Below are positions 24,799 through 34,412 of a DNA stretch of 64,000 bases, piece by piece. A program made the translations under genes and the position numbers. The notes beneath the pieces were generated by a model. That model saw only the letters and a program-made list of their open reading frames with translations, was not told the origin of the DNA and made no database searches. Source of the DNA: Bin87 sp965261195 (GTDB lineage Bacteria; Chloroflexota; Dehalococcoidia; Lucifugimonadales; UBA3495); contig CBDHDC010000002.1 of NCBI GenBank assembly GCA_965261195.1, positions 40,680 to 104,679 on the forward strand, in the 5' to 3' direction. Positions within the stretch are counted from its first letter, which is position 1. Every line of letters begins with the position of its first letter.

Positions 24799-25257
24799 AT
24801 GGGAAATACGCCGTGCACGAGTTTCAACCTGCCCGCCGAATTCGTGTCAAGGCTCGATGAACAAGTCGAAGCTCTGAACGTCAACCTTCCAATGAGCACA
24901 AACCGAACCGCTCTGATGCGAATGGCCTACTACAAGACGATCAGGGAGGATTCGGCAACACATGGCAAATTCAGGACTGCAATTGCAAAAATGCAGGCGG
25001 GCGACGTGCAGGGTGTCCCTTCCCAGATCGTATCGGTACGCCTTTTGACCGACATGCGGGACGGGCTGAATGCGCTTGCTGAAAGGTATGGCATCAGCGT
25101 GTCATGCGTCATGACGCTGATGTTGGAAATCTCGCATCAGCAAATCGGCATCAAGGAGGGCAAGACGATCATCGGCATGCCTGTGGAGGCGTGGAAATAT
25201 CGACCGCTCCGCATTTCTGATAATGACGCGGCAAGGGATCACCGGGCGGGGTCATGA
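24799..25257 (+). CDS. Putative ribbon-helix-helix regulator
   Basis: 152 residues from ATG 24799 with GGAGG eight bases upstream. Two stretches look like beta-strand plus two-helix RHH units: SFNLPAEFVSRLDEQVEAL...TNRTALMRMAYY and VSVRLLTDMRDGLNALAERYGISVSCVMTLML. A tandem RHH protein would bind DNA as a compact pseudo-dimer. It is convergent with vsr and is the first gene inside the left boundary repeat, so it may regulate the defence island. That link is inference, and the fold call is from pattern only. Confidence 0.5.
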   Translation: MGNTPCTSFNLPAEFVSRLDEQVEALNVNLPMSTNRTALMRMAYYKTIREDSATHGKFRTAIAKMQAGDVQGVPSQIVSVRLLTDMRDGLNALAERYGISVSCVMTLMLEISHQQIGIKEGKTIIGMPVEAWKYRPLRISDNDAARDHRAGS

Positions 25258-25460
25258 TGGGCCATGAATTGAACGCACGGAGCAGGTCGGATCGCGGTGG
25301 CGGCGTGGTTCGACGGCATCTGGGGACCGAAAGGAATGGCTGGAACACGGAAGGCGGAACAGTGATCCTGCCCGGCGAACCCGGTATTGACTGTCTGTCA
25401 CGGATCATGACGGAGTGTCGGACGGGTTTTCTGATCCGTTCCGTGGGGTTCCGTCCTGAT

Positions 25461-25931
25461 TCAGCCATGCCTGCTCTTCGCCTTGGCGGGAACACTCGTC
25501 TCGAATTCCCGTTCGGTTCCTCGCAGCCATCGCTCCAGGTCCAGCAGGGTTCCGGGTTCAGCCTCCTTGTGCAGTGCACATTCCCAGACGATCGCGACCC
25601 GCCAGCCAACCTCGAGCAGGCGGTGCCGATTGCGCCGGTCCCGTTCCGTGTTGGTGTTGAACTTGGCCTGCCAGAACTCCCTGCGGGTGGCCGGGGTGGT
25701 TGTGTACGGGCAGCCGGCATGCCGGTGCCAGAAGCACCCGTGAACGAAGCATGCCGTCTTGAATTGACGAAACACGAGATCAGGAGTGCCGGGGAGTTTC
25801 CGGTCATGCAGACGGTATCTCAGGCCGCGGGCATGAAGGGCCCGGCGAAGAGCGAGTTCGGGCTTTGTATTCCTGCCGCCGATTCCAGCCATCATGCGCG
25901 AACGGGTAGCCTGATTCACTATGTCCGGCAT
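25461..25931 (-). CDS. vsr: Very short patch repair endonuclease Vsr
   Basis: 156 residues. Vsr hallmarks in order: DIVNQATRSRMMAGI, TKPELALRRALHARGLRYRLH, LPGTPDLVF with the catalytic Asp, FVHGCFWHRH with zinc and active-site His/Cys residues, FWQAKFNTN, and RVAIVWEC. Vsr nicks DNA at T:G mismatches formed when 5-methylcytosine deaminates. It is transcribed away from the Dcm-type methylase gene across a 215-bp shared promoter region, the expected functional partner. Small GC-rich C-terminal tail. Complete. Confidence 0.93.
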   Translation of the reverse strand: MPDIVNQATRSRMMAGIGGRNTKPELALRRALHARGLRYRLHDRKLPGTPDLVFRQFKTACFVHGCFWHRHAGCPYTTTPATRREFWQAKFNTNTERDRRNRHRLLEVGWRVAIVWECALHKEAEPGTLLDLERWLRGTEREFETSVPAKAKSRHG

Positions 25932-26146
25932 CGTCGATCCTGCGAGGTATTCAGGCGGTACAACCAGAAAAGGGTCTCACGGAAAGTCCCGTCTTGGTGC
26001 CGGCGCGCACGCGCGGACAACGGGAATCCTGTTTCCGGAGCCAGCCGTGGAGCGGTCGGGAAGCACGTTTTCCTGCGGTTTTCCGATTCCGGGCAGTCGG
26101 CAGTACCGACGGTTTCCATGTCGTCTCGCCGTCGAGGCGGAAAGCC
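25932..26146. promoter_or_regulatory. Divergent vsr / methylase promoter region
   Basis: 215 bp between the vsr ATG and the methylase GTG. The methylase frame is open back into this region but without a better start, so the region is assigned as shared regulatory DNA. Confidence 0.4.
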
Positions 26147-27823
26147 GTGAGACGGAAAATCGTGCCAATCGTGGACCTGTTTTCGGGTCCGGGCGGTCTC
26201 GGAGAGGGATTCTCCGCATATCGGAGCCCGGGTGACCGACGCAGATACCGCGCAGCCTTGTCCATCGAAAAGGATCCTTCTGCGTATCGTACGCTGCGGC
26301 TGCGTGCCTTCCTGCGCAAGTTCAGGGCAGGCTTCCCTCCAGAATACTACGATTTTCTGAATGGCGTGATCCCGAAGGAGCCCGACTGGGCGAAGCTTTA
26401 TCCCAAGCACTGGACTGCTGCCTGCGACGAGACCCGGTGCCTGGAACTGGGGACGTCCTCTGCCAGTACCTTCCTGGAGCAGCGGATCGCACGAATCCGG
26501 ACAGAGCACGAGGGACGGACCGTGCTGCTCGGGGGCCCGCCGTGCCAGGTCTATTCCGTGGCGGGCAGATCCCGAAATTCCGGCAAGATCGGATACGATG
26601 CCGACGAGGACGATCGCCAGTTGCTCTACGAACCTTACGTGCAGGTGCTCTCTCAGCTTCAGCCGGCGATTGCCGTCATGGAGAACGTCAAGGGGATGCT
26701 CTCCGCGCGGCGGAACGGAAGACTGATCTTTCCGGAAGTGATGCGTAAGCTCCGGCATGCGGGCAGCATCAATGCGTATCAGCTGTTTGCGCTTGCTCCC
26801 CCCTCGGGGATCTGTTCCTGGGACGAGGCATCGAAGCCGAGGGACTTCCTTGTGCATGCAGAGGAGCACAGCGTGCCGCAAGCCCGCCATCGCGTTTTCG
26901 TCATCTGTGTGCGACGCGATGTTGCTGAAGCGCTTCCGGAAGAATGTCTGCCGCGACTCGATCGACAGGATGGCACGGTTTCGGTTCGTGACATCATCAG
27001 TGCCATGCCGAAGCTTCGCAGTCGCCTCAGTCAGAATGACGATCCCGGCTCGTGGCAGGACGCCGTGCGATCGGTCTGCGAACTGATCCTCGCGCATCGG
27101 CCGATGATGTCCCAGGATGAGGAAAGACGGTTCCGGATGGCTCTTGGCCGTGCCTTGCTCACTGCCAAGGGGGCCGCGCCGCCGTGGCGGGAAGCACGTG
27201 GCGGGCTTGCCTTGCCTTCCGGTTGTCCTGCAGACCTCCGCGACTGGATATCCGACGAGAAGATCGAGGTGCTGCCCAACAATGAGACGAGAAGGCATAT
27301 CCCCGCCGATCTCGCCCGCTACCTGTTCGCCGCGGCGTTCGTTCGCGCCTTCGGGCGATCTCCGAAGACCCCGGATTTTCCCGAGGCGCTGATGCCGGAC
27401 CACGCGAACTGGAGCACGGGGATGTTCGACGACCGCTATCGGGTGCAGCTTCTCGATGGGCCGTCCACGACGGTCACGAGTCACCTCTCAAAGGACGGCC
27501 ACTATTTCATTCATCCCGACCCGGCTCAGTGCCGGAGCTTTACCGTGCGGGAGGCGGCACGCCTTCAGACCTTTCCGGACAACTACCTTTTCCACGGCAG
27601 TCGCACGCAGCAGTACATTCAGGTGGGCAATGCAGTCCCGCCTTTTCTCGCTTGGCAGATTGCCCGGGCTGTCTGGGGCATCATTGACCATCATGATCAT
27701 ATCGCGGCACGTACGCGACCACGCGTTCGGCCCTCTCTGGGCAGACAGCCCGTCGTCGCATTGCACAGACCACTCGACCGCCAAAATACCAAGGGCGACT
27801 TCTGCGCAACAGGGAAAGCCTGA
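26147..27823 (+). CDS. dcm: DNA (cytosine-5) methyltransferase
   Basis: 558 residues. C5 motifs in order: I DLFSGPGGLGEGF (about residue 10), IV GGPPCQVYS with the catalytic Cys (about 133), VI MENVKGML, VIII QARHRVFVIC, IX VREAARLQTFPD and X QYIQVGNAVPPFLA. The long variable region between VIII and IX would set target specificity. GTG 26147 is preferred: GAGG lies upstream and the DLFSG motif then falls at the usual place, while the open frame further upstream is compositionally unlike protein. First gene of the six-gene operon; one base separates its TGA from the next ATG. It would mark self DNA for the MORC/Z1 restriction set. Confidence 0.92.
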   Translation: MRRKIVPIVDLFSGPGGLGEGFSAYRSPGDRRRYRAALSIEKDPSAYRTLRLRAFLRKFRAGFPPEYYDFLNGVIPKEPDWAKLYPKHWTAACDETRCLELGTSSASTFLEQRIARIRTEHEGRTVLLGGPPCQVYSVAGRSRNSGKIGYDADEDDRQLLYEPYVQVLSQLQPAIAVMENVKGMLSARRNGRLIFPEVMRKLRHAGSINAYQLFALAPPSGICSWDEASKPRDFLVHAEEHSVPQARHRVFVICVRRDVAEALPEECLPRLDRQDGTVSVRDIISAMPKLRSRLSQNDDPGSWQDAVRSVCELILAHRPMMSQDEERRFRMALGRALLTAKGAAPPWREARGGLALPSGCPADLRDWISDEKIEVLPNNETRRHIPADLARYLFAAAFVRAFGRSPKTPDFPEALMPDHANWSTGMFDDRYRVQLLDGPSTTVTSHLSKDGHYFIHPDPAQCRSFTVREAARLQTFPDNYLFHGSRTQQYIQVGNAVPPFLAWQIARAVWGIIDHHDHIAARTRPRVRPSLGRQPVVALHRPLDRQNTKGDFCATGKA

Positions 27824-27824
27824 C

Positions 27825-30080
27825 ATGGAGATGCGGAGAGAAGCGAATGCAAGAAACAGTTCAGATCGTCTAGACAAGAAGTATCTGAGGCCTGCATTCA
27901 GAATGGCCGTCCTCAATGGTGCTGTGGAATCGGTCCGTTTGCATCTTCGTGCTGGGGAAGATGTTAATGCGGTTGACGAAAAAGGCCGTTCCCCCTTGAT
28001 GCTTGCCGCATCCAAAGGACGTGTCGATATTTGCGGTCTGCTGTTGGCCGAGGGAGCCGATCCTGCACTTAGAGACAATGGCGGGAACGATGCCCTTATC
28101 TTGGCTCTTGGCCAAGGCCGAACTGAGATTGCAACACTTCTTTCCAATGCTTGTGCGGCAGTCGAAGGGCCATTGCAGCACAATGCCGGAAATGACGACG
28201 ATCAGGCCCTCAGGCGATACCAGACTTCTTCTCACCCAGATCAAAATGACGGGATGGGGACTGCGAACGAGACGGTCCTTTGCGATCAAGGTTTTTTCGC
28301 TGCTGGACATGGCATCCCAGAAGACAAAGCATTTGGAAAATGCCAAGTTCCGGGGTCCCGCTATTGGCGGGACACGAACGAACTGCTTGACCTCTCCGCT
28401 TGGGAGGAGGAAACCGACGGGCCTCCCCCGACGAATGACCTGTCATGCGCCAAGGAGGCGACAGACCTTCAAACTCGGATCTCCGATCACACCCCGATCG
28501 ACACGGACGAAGGTTGGGAAGAGGTCACGGTGGACCTTCCCGATCTGGATGACCTTTTACGCCGTCACATTCCGCTGAGTCCGCAGGATGAGCAATCGCT
28601 CCGGACACTGGTTCTTGAGGGATTAAGGGATAAACACATACGGAACGAAAGAATTATCTCTGCGCTTCCCGTGGAAACTGAGGATGACGCATCCGTCGGA
28701 GAGGACCTAGGGGGTTGCCTGCGGCTGGTCCTTGGCGACCTTGGCGTCGTGGTCGATGATGACCCCTTCGCACTGGAAACCTTCATCCATGCCGACGAGG
28801 ATGAAGAAAGGTTTGGGGACCAAGTCAGCGAAGCGCTTGCGTTTCTCGGTCAGCTTTGGGCGAACCAGGTCAATCCTTTCGCTCTCTACTGCAAGGAGCT
28901 AGGGGTTGACCTTCTGACGCGGGAAGACGAAACAGCGCTAGGAATGGCCATGGAGGCGGGAAAAATTGATGTGCTGACGGGCTTGGCCAGGAGTCCGGCG
29001 ACAAGATCAAGACTGCTTGCCGATGTGACAGGTGTACTGAGCGGTGACACTCCAGTGCGTAGCATATTCGCTGTGGGCAGGGGGGGCGAGAGCTCTGACA
29101 ACGAGGCCAGGAGCGCCGAAGTCCAGAACGAGGATGATCAAGTAGACGGTGTGTTTACTTCCGAAGCGGGCAACCCATCGCTGCTTGAGGATATTTCGAG
29201 ACCTTTGAAGATGATAATGAATTGTTGCCTGCAGGCTGAGCCGGATGTGGCCAAGCTTGCGGATCATCTTCTGGAGGCAGAGCCTGAACCAGGATATTTC
29301 ATGGAACTAAGGCGGATTGCCGAACAGGATCCGCTGTGCGGAGATGCAAGGCAGAGGATCAAGTCAGGACTCGAAAAAGCTGAAACCGCAAAAAAACGTC
29401 TTGTGGAAGCCAATCTCAGGCTTGTGATCTGGGTTGCAAGGAAGCACGGTGGCTTGCCCCTCATGGACAGGATACAGGAAGGCAACATAGGCCTTATAAG
29501 GGCTGCCGAGCGATTCGACTACAGGCGCGGCACAAAATTTTCCACTTTCGCTGTCTGGTGGATCCGCCAAGTGATCAATCGCGCAGTTGATGACCAAGCA
29601 AGAATTATCCGCCTCCCGGTGCATGTGCAGGAAAACTCTCGCAAGGTCGAAAGGGCTGAAGCACAGGTATATTCCGAAACTGGACGTGAGCGGGATATCC
29701 ATCGAATCGCCAGTGTCACGCAATTACCTTTGGACCGGGTGGAGAGACTTCTGGATGTCCCGGACGAACCAATTCCGATGGAAGACGCATGGGACAAGGT
29801 TGTGCGTCTCGCTGACGAAGCCATCTCAGCACCGGAAGAAATCCTGGCCATTTCTGAAATGCCAGCCTTTGTAAGAAGCTACTTGGATTGTCTGGATGAA
29901 AGAGAGAAGGACATCATCTGCCGGAGGTTCGGCATGGGTTGCGATGAACAGACGCTTGAGGAGATCGGACAGTTCTATGACCTCACGCGGGAACGCATCC
30001 GCCAGATTGAATCCAAGGCATTGGAAAAGCTCGCCCATCCCGGTCGCATCAATCAGTTGCGGGATCTCTGGCAATCATGA
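27825..30080 (+). CDS. Ankyrin-repeat / sigma70 factor fusion
   Basis: 751 residues. Residues about 22-110 hold three ankyrin repeats (VNAVDEKGRSPLMLAASKG, ADPALRDNGGNDALILA). A linker of about 230 residues follows. From about 350 the protein is a primary-type sigma factor: region 1.2 (YCKELGVDLLTREDE), region 2 with VEANLRLVIWVARK, LIQ/IQEGNIGLIRAAERFDYRRGTKFSTFAVWWIRQ, region 3, and region 4 with LDEREKDIICRRFGM and TRERIRQIESKALEKL. It could bind RNA polymerase core and direct it to special promoters. Its place is inside the restriction operon, one base after dcm and overlapping the MORC gene by ATGA. Its role there is not known; a sensor-controlled switch is one guess. About 110 extra residues split regions 1.2 and 2. 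Confidence 0.85.
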   Translation: MEMRREANARNSSDRLDKKYLRPAFRMAVLNGAVESVRLHLRAGEDVNAVDEKGRSPLMLAASKGRVDICGLLLAEGADPALRDNGGNDALILALGQGRTEIATLLSNACAAVEGPLQHNAGNDDDQALRRYQTSSHPDQNDGMGTANETVLCDQGFFAAGHGIPEDKAFGKCQVPGSRYWRDTNELLDLSAWEEETDGPPPTNDLSCAKEATDLQTRISDHTPIDTDEGWEEVTVDLPDLDDLLRRHIPLSPQDEQSLRTLVLEGLRDKHIRNERIISALPVETEDDASVGEDLGGCLRLVLGDLGVVVDDDPFALETFIHADEDEERFGDQVSEALAFLGQLWANQVNPFALYCKELGVDLLTREDETALGMAMEAGKIDVLTGLARSPATRSRLLADVTGVLSGDTPVRSIFAVGRGGESSDNEARSAEVQNEDDQVDGVFTSEAGNPSLLEDISRPLKMIMNCCLQAEPDVAKLADHLLEAEPEPGYFMELRRIAEQDPLCGDARQRIKSGLEKAETAKKRLVEANLRLVIWVARKHGGLPLMDRIQEGNIGLIRAAERFDYRRGTKFSTFAVWWIRQVINRAVDDQARIIRLPVHVQENSRKVERAEAQVYSETGRERDIHRIASVTQLPLDRVERLLDVPDEPIPMEDAWDKVVRLADEAISAPEEILAISEMPAFVRSYLDCLDEREKDIICRRFGMGCDEQTLEEIGQFYDLTRERIRQIESKALEKLAHPGRINQLRDLWQS

Positions 30081-31618
30081 TCACGCCTTCAAACACAACG
30101 TTACCGCCGGGATCCCGTTACGCCCCGCCGCGCGCCGCGGCCATGATCGAGGCTCTTCGCGGTATCGGCTATTCCACCGCTACTGCCCTTGCTGACATTA
30201 TCGACAACAGCATTTCGGCAAGTGCCCGGTCCGTGGATCTCGTTTTTGCGTGGAATGACGATGGCAGTCATGTGGCGATTCTGGATAACGGGACCGGCAT
30301 GGACGCTGCTGAGCTCGACTCCGCAATGCGCCTTGGCGCACTCAGTCCGCTCGATCCGCGAGAGGCAGGTGATCTAGGACGTTTCGGCCTAGGTCTAAAG
30401 ACGGCATCGTTCTCGCAATGTCGAAGGCTTACGGTCGCCAGCATCAAGGGTGGTTGCATGAATTGTCTTCGCTGGGATCTCGATCTCATTGCATCCAACC
30501 CGGACGACGACTGGCTTCTTCTTGAAGGGACGGCAAAGGGATCAGAGAGCCTGCTGAAACCCCTGCTCAGATCCGGAAGAGGGACATTGGTCCTCTGGGA
30601 GCGCTTGGACAGGATTGTCACTTCCGGCTTCACGGAACAGGACTTCCTTGATCTGATAGACGCTGTGGAGCGGCATCTAGCCATGGTGTTTCACCGCTTT
30701 CTCAAGGGTGCCCATTCCAATCTGCGCCTTTCCATCAATGGGAAAGCTGTGGCGCCATGGGATCCGTTCCTCAGGGATCATCCGGCGACATGGTCTTCTT
30801 CCGTGGAGAAGATTCCCAGCCCGTCCGGTGCGCTGGAGGTGCAGTGCCATGTCCTGCCGCACAAGGACCACCTCACAGCTCGCCTGGAACAGTCCGCCGC
30901 CGGACCGCATGGCTGGACGGCACAGCAGGGTTTCCATGTCTACCGGAACCGTCGCCTTCTTTTGGCCGGAAGTTGGCTCGGACTCGGGCAGGGAAGACTA
31001 TGGACCAAAGAGGAGGCCCATCGCCTTGCCCGGATACGGCTTGATATCCCGAATTCCGCTGACGCCGACTGGAAGATCGACATCCGCAAATCGACAGCAA
31101 GCCCACCTGTGAGGCTGAGGGAACAACTGACGCGACTGGCAGATGACACCCGTGAGCGGGCCCGAAGGGTGTTCGCCCATCGTGGGCAGCCGGTCTCTGT
31201 ACATGCCAACCGTCCAGTGATACAGGCGTGGCGAGCGGAGCATTCGGCAAGCGGCATCCGGTATCGCATCCATCATGAGCATCCGGCGGTTCGAACGGTG
31301 CTCGACGAAGCTGGCGGTCTTGCTGCCAAGATCAAGGCGATGCTTCGGGTGATTGAGGAGACGGTTCCAGTGCAGCGGATCTGGCTCGATACGACAGAAG
31401 GGCGGGAGACGCCGCGCAATGCCTTCTCGGGGGAGCCTCCGTCGGAAGTTCGTGCGGTGCTCATGGTAATGTACCGAAATCTGGTCTTGTACAAGGGTGT
31501 CTCCCCGGACTTGGCGCGGGAACAACTGCTTCACACCGAACCGTTCGACAACTACCCAGACCTCGTTGCAACTCTTCCCGACAATCCGCAAGCAGGAGGA
31601 GACAGTGTCGGCAACTGA
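30077..31618 (+). CDS. MORC-type GHKL ATPase
   Basis: 513 residues. The GHKL (MutL/Hsp90-type) ATP site is complete: N-box LADIIDNSI (about residue 40), G1 DNGTGM (about 73) and G2 GRFGLGLKTASFSQ (about 100). A ribosomal S5-like transducer domain would follow. Prokaryotic MORC-like ATPases are established parts of certain restriction systems (Iyer, Abhiman and Aravind) next to Z1, AIPR and PD-(D/E)XK genes, as here. ATP-driven dimer clamping on DNA is the expected activity. The ATG overlaps the preceding stop (ATGA), and the gene overlaps the next by 14 bases. Confidence 0.88.
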   Translation: MITPSNTTLPPGSRYAPPRAAAMIEALRGIGYSTATALADIIDNSISASARSVDLVFAWNDDGSHVAILDNGTGMDAAELDSAMRLGALSPLDPREAGDLGRFGLGLKTASFSQCRRLTVASIKGGCMNCLRWDLDLIASNPDDDWLLLEGTAKGSESLLKPLLRSGRGTLVLWERLDRIVTSGFTEQDFLDLIDAVERHLAMVFHRFLKGAHSNLRLSINGKAVAPWDPFLRDHPATWSSSVEKIPSPSGALEVQCHVLPHKDHLTARLEQSAAGPHGWTAQQGFHVYRNRRLLLAGSWLGLGQGRLWTKEEAHRLARIRLDIPNSADADWKIDIRKSTASPPVRLREQLTRLADDTRERARRVFAHRGQPVSVHANRPVIQAWRAEHSASGIRYRIHHEHPAVRTVLDEAGGLAAKIKAMLRVIEETVPVQRIWLDTTEGRETPRNAFSGEPPSEVRAVLMVMYRNLVLYKGVSPDLAREQLLHTEPFDNYPDLVATLPDNPQAGGDSVGN

Positions 31619-34412
31619 CTTGAGAATTATCAAGATCGTTCAGGAGCTGCTTTTCGATCAGGACGGCATGGTTGCGGTCACGCCAGCCCTGATCGCAGAA
31701 AAGATCGATTGTGCCCTCGCGCTGAATTCGAGGTGGCGAGATGAGCTGGATCGCCAAGCAGTAATGGATGAACTCATCCGCCGCTTCAGCCTGTGGATCG
31801 GCCAGGACGCCACGCTTCAGAGCGGTGAAGGACATAGGGATTGGCTGACCGCAGGGCGCAAGCAGGACTGGCGATATTGGCGGCGTTTTCGCGATTGGCT
31901 GGAGGGCCAGCTCGCAATCAGAGCCGTGGATGCCCTCGACCGTTCCACCGATTCCGTCCTCTCCCTGTTGGAGGACCCATCTCGCGAGGGCCCTTGGGAC
32001 CGCCGTGGGCTTGTTGTCGGGCATGTGCAGTCGGGCAAGACGAGCCACTACAGTGGCCTCATCTGCAAGGCCGCGGATGCCGGCTACAAGATCATCATCG
32101 TCCTCGCGGGACTGCACAACAACTTGCGCGCACAAACTCAGGTGCGCCTGGACGAGGCGTTTCTTGGTTTCAAGACCAGTGCCATCGATGGCGACCCCTT
32201 TGTAACCATAGGCGTGGGAAAATTCGATTCTGACCAAAGCATACGGCCGAACTATGCCACGAACCGCACAGAGAGGGGCGATTTCAGCACTCGAATCGCC
32301 CGCAGCCTCGGCATCACCCCGGAACAGCGCCCTTGGCTGTTTGTGGTCAAGAAGAACAAGACTGTTCTTGAACGCCTGCTTGGCTGGATACACAACCACG
32401 CGGCCGACACACACGACAGGGAGACCGGGCGGCCCATGGTCACCAACCTCCCGCTCCTTCTCATCGATGACGAGGCCGATCACGCAAGTGTGGATACCAG
32501 GGAGATGCTGCTCGACGAGAACAGCGAACCGGATGAGGAACACAAGCCTACAACGATCAACCGGCTTATCCGCAGCATCCTGTACAGTTTCTCGCGATCC
32601 GCATGTGTTGGCTATACCGCAACGCCTTTCGCGAATATCTTCATCCACGAACAAGGCCGCACGCGCGCGGAAGGCTCGGACCTTTTCCCCGAGGCGTTCA
32701 TCATCAATCTGGCGGCGCCTTCCAACTATGTCGGTCCGGTGAAGGTATTTGGGAGTCGTGTTGAAAACGGACGCAGTGGCGGGCTACCCCTGGTGCGTCA
32801 GGTGACGGATTTCCATGAATGGGTACCGACAGGGCATAAGAACGGCCACCAGCCCCTTTGCGAGGGAATGGACGAAATTCCTCCATCCCTAAGCGAGGCC
32901 ATCAACGCTTTTCTTCTTTCCTGCGCATTGCGGCGGTTGCGCGGCCAGGCAAGGGAACATTGTTCAATGCTTGTACACGTCACCCGCTTCACTTCGGTCC
33001 AGCGAACGGTTCACGCCCAAATTGGGGATCAGGTGCGCCGTCTGAACCAGCGGCTTGTCCGTCGCATCGGTCATGAGTCGATCCTTGCTGAACTGCGAGC
33101 GTTATGGGAGCGTGATTTTGTTGCCACCACTGCCTTCTTGGCCGACGAATCTGAAGATATCAGACGCTATCGGAACGTGCGGTGGGAGGAGGTCGAAGCG
33201 ACCCTGTCGGAGGTCGTCGCCGACATCCAAGTACGGATGATCAACGGGACCGCCGGGGATGCCCTGGACTACGCCGACAATCAGGAAATAGGGCTGAAGG
33301 TGATCGCCGTTGGCGGCGACAAGCTTGCGCGCGGACTTACCCTCGAAGGATTGACCGTCAGCTATTTCCTGCGTGCTTCCAAGATGTACGACACCCTGAT
33401 GCAGATGGGGCGCTGGTTCGGCTATCGCCCAGGGTACATCGATCTGTGTCGGCTCTATACCACTCAGGATTTAGTCGAATGGTTCGAGCATATTGCAGAT
33501 GCCTCGGAGGAACTTCGCGAGGAATTCGATTTCATGGCAGCAAGCGGTGCAACGCCACGGGAATACGGTCTCAAGGTGCAGTCCCATCCGACGCTCATGG
33601 TGACATCGAAGCTCAAGATGAGAACAGCCAGGGATCTTGAGTTGTCTTTCAGCGGCCAGCTTCTGGAAACTGTGACCTTCTACCGAGAGCCCAGCATTCT
33701 TCAGGGGAACCTTGATGCCGCGGGAAGGTTGCTTTTGTCGCTCGGCACGCCGCAATCTAATCCGAGGCGACGCGGCAACGCCTGGGAAGGAAGCCATCTG
33801 TGGGAGGGCGTGCCGGCCACCGATATCGTCACTTTTCTTGACGGCTATCGGAGCCACCCGGAGGCACACAAAGTCAACAGTGCCCTTCTCGCAGAGTTCA
33901 TTCGGTCGCTTGCTTCGGAGAACGAGTTGACTCGATGGACGGTCGCTCTTATTGGTGCGAGTAGGGGCGAAGGGAGTATCTGCCCCCTTTCTGGTGGAAT
34001 TGTGGTCAGAATGCTGATGCGCTCCGCGCATGGACGGCATCCCGACCGCTACTCGATCGGCCGTCTCATGTCACCCCGTGACGAGGCTATTGACCTGAAT
34101 GAGGCTACGTGGATGGAAGCCCTGGACAAGACGATCGAGGCGTTCCATGCCGATCCCGGGAGGAGCAATTCCAGGGAAGAGCCTACAGTGCCCAGCGGAA
34201 GGGCCATCAGGGATGTTCGCCCCAAGGCTCGTGGCGTCATGTTCCTTTATGTGCTCGATCCGACCTTGGCCGGTCCGGGTTCCGGCTTGTCGGAGCAATC
34301 GCCGCCGGTCTTGGGTTTCGCCCTCAGTTTCCCCGCGAGCAATTCAGGAATCCGCGTGAAATACAAAGTCAATAACATCCTCTGGGGACAGGAATATGGC
34401 GGCTCCGAATGA
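31605..34412 (+). CDS. Z1-domain helicase-like ATPase
   Basis: 935 residues. A P-loop-like GHVQSGKTSHYSG lies near residue 138, a DEAD-like LLIDDEADHAS near 285 and a SYTATPFAN-type motif (VGYTATPFANIF) near 340. The Z1 signature is at about 567-620: VGGDKLARGLTLEGLTVSYFLR, then MQMGRWFGYRPGYIDLCRLY. The protein belongs to the Z1 superfamily II relatives found with MORC ATPases and AIPR in restriction islands; it probably translocates or remodels DNA. The GTG start at 31605 has AGGAGG five bases upstream and overlaps the MORC stop by 14 bases. Confidence 0.88.
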   Translation: MSATDLRIIKIVQELLFDQDGMVAVTPALIAEKIDCALALNSRWRDELDRQAVMDELIRRFSLWIGQDATLQSGEGHRDWLTAGRKQDWRYWRRFRDWLEGQLAIRAVDALDRSTDSVLSLLEDPSREGPWDRRGLVVGHVQSGKTSHYSGLICKAADAGYKIIIVLAGLHNNLRAQTQVRLDEAFLGFKTSAIDGDPFVTIGVGKFDSDQSIRPNYATNRTERGDFSTRIARSLGITPEQRPWLFVVKKNKTVLERLLGWIHNHAADTHDRETGRPMVTNLPLLLIDDEADHASVDTREMLLDENSEPDEEHKPTTINRLIRSILYSFSRSACVGYTATPFANIFIHEQGRTRAEGSDLFPEAFIINLAAPSNYVGPVKVFGSRVENGRSGGLPLVRQVTDFHEWVPTGHKNGHQPLCEGMDEIPPSLSEAINAFLLSCALRRLRGQAREHCSMLVHVTRFTSVQRTVHAQIGDQVRRLNQRLVRRIGHESILAELRALWERDFVATTAFLADESEDIRRYRNVRWEEVEATLSEVVADIQVRMINGTAGDALDYADNQEIGLKVIAVGGDKLARGLTLEGLTVSYFLRASKMYDTLMQMGRWFGYRPGYIDLCRLYTTQDLVEWFEHIADASEELREEFDFMAASGATPREYGLKVQSHPTLMVTSKLKMRTARDLELSFSGQLLETVTFYREPSILQGNLDAAGRLLLSLGTPQSNPRRRGNAWEGSHLWEGVPATDIVTFLDGYRSHPEAHKVNSALLAEFIRSLASENELTRWTVALIGASRGEGSICPLSGGIVVRMLMRSAHGRHPDRYSIGRLMSPRDEAIDLNEATWMEALDKTIEAFHADPGRSNSREEPTVPSGRAIRDVRPKARGVMFLYVLDPTLAGPGSGLSEQSPPVLGFALSFPASNSGIRVKYKVNNILWGQEYGGSE

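Noticed and set aside
25919..27484. 521-codon minus-strand frame opposite the methylase gene
   Set aside because: The plus strand has all C5-methylase motifs in order; the minus frame has no family features and is an antisense shadow.
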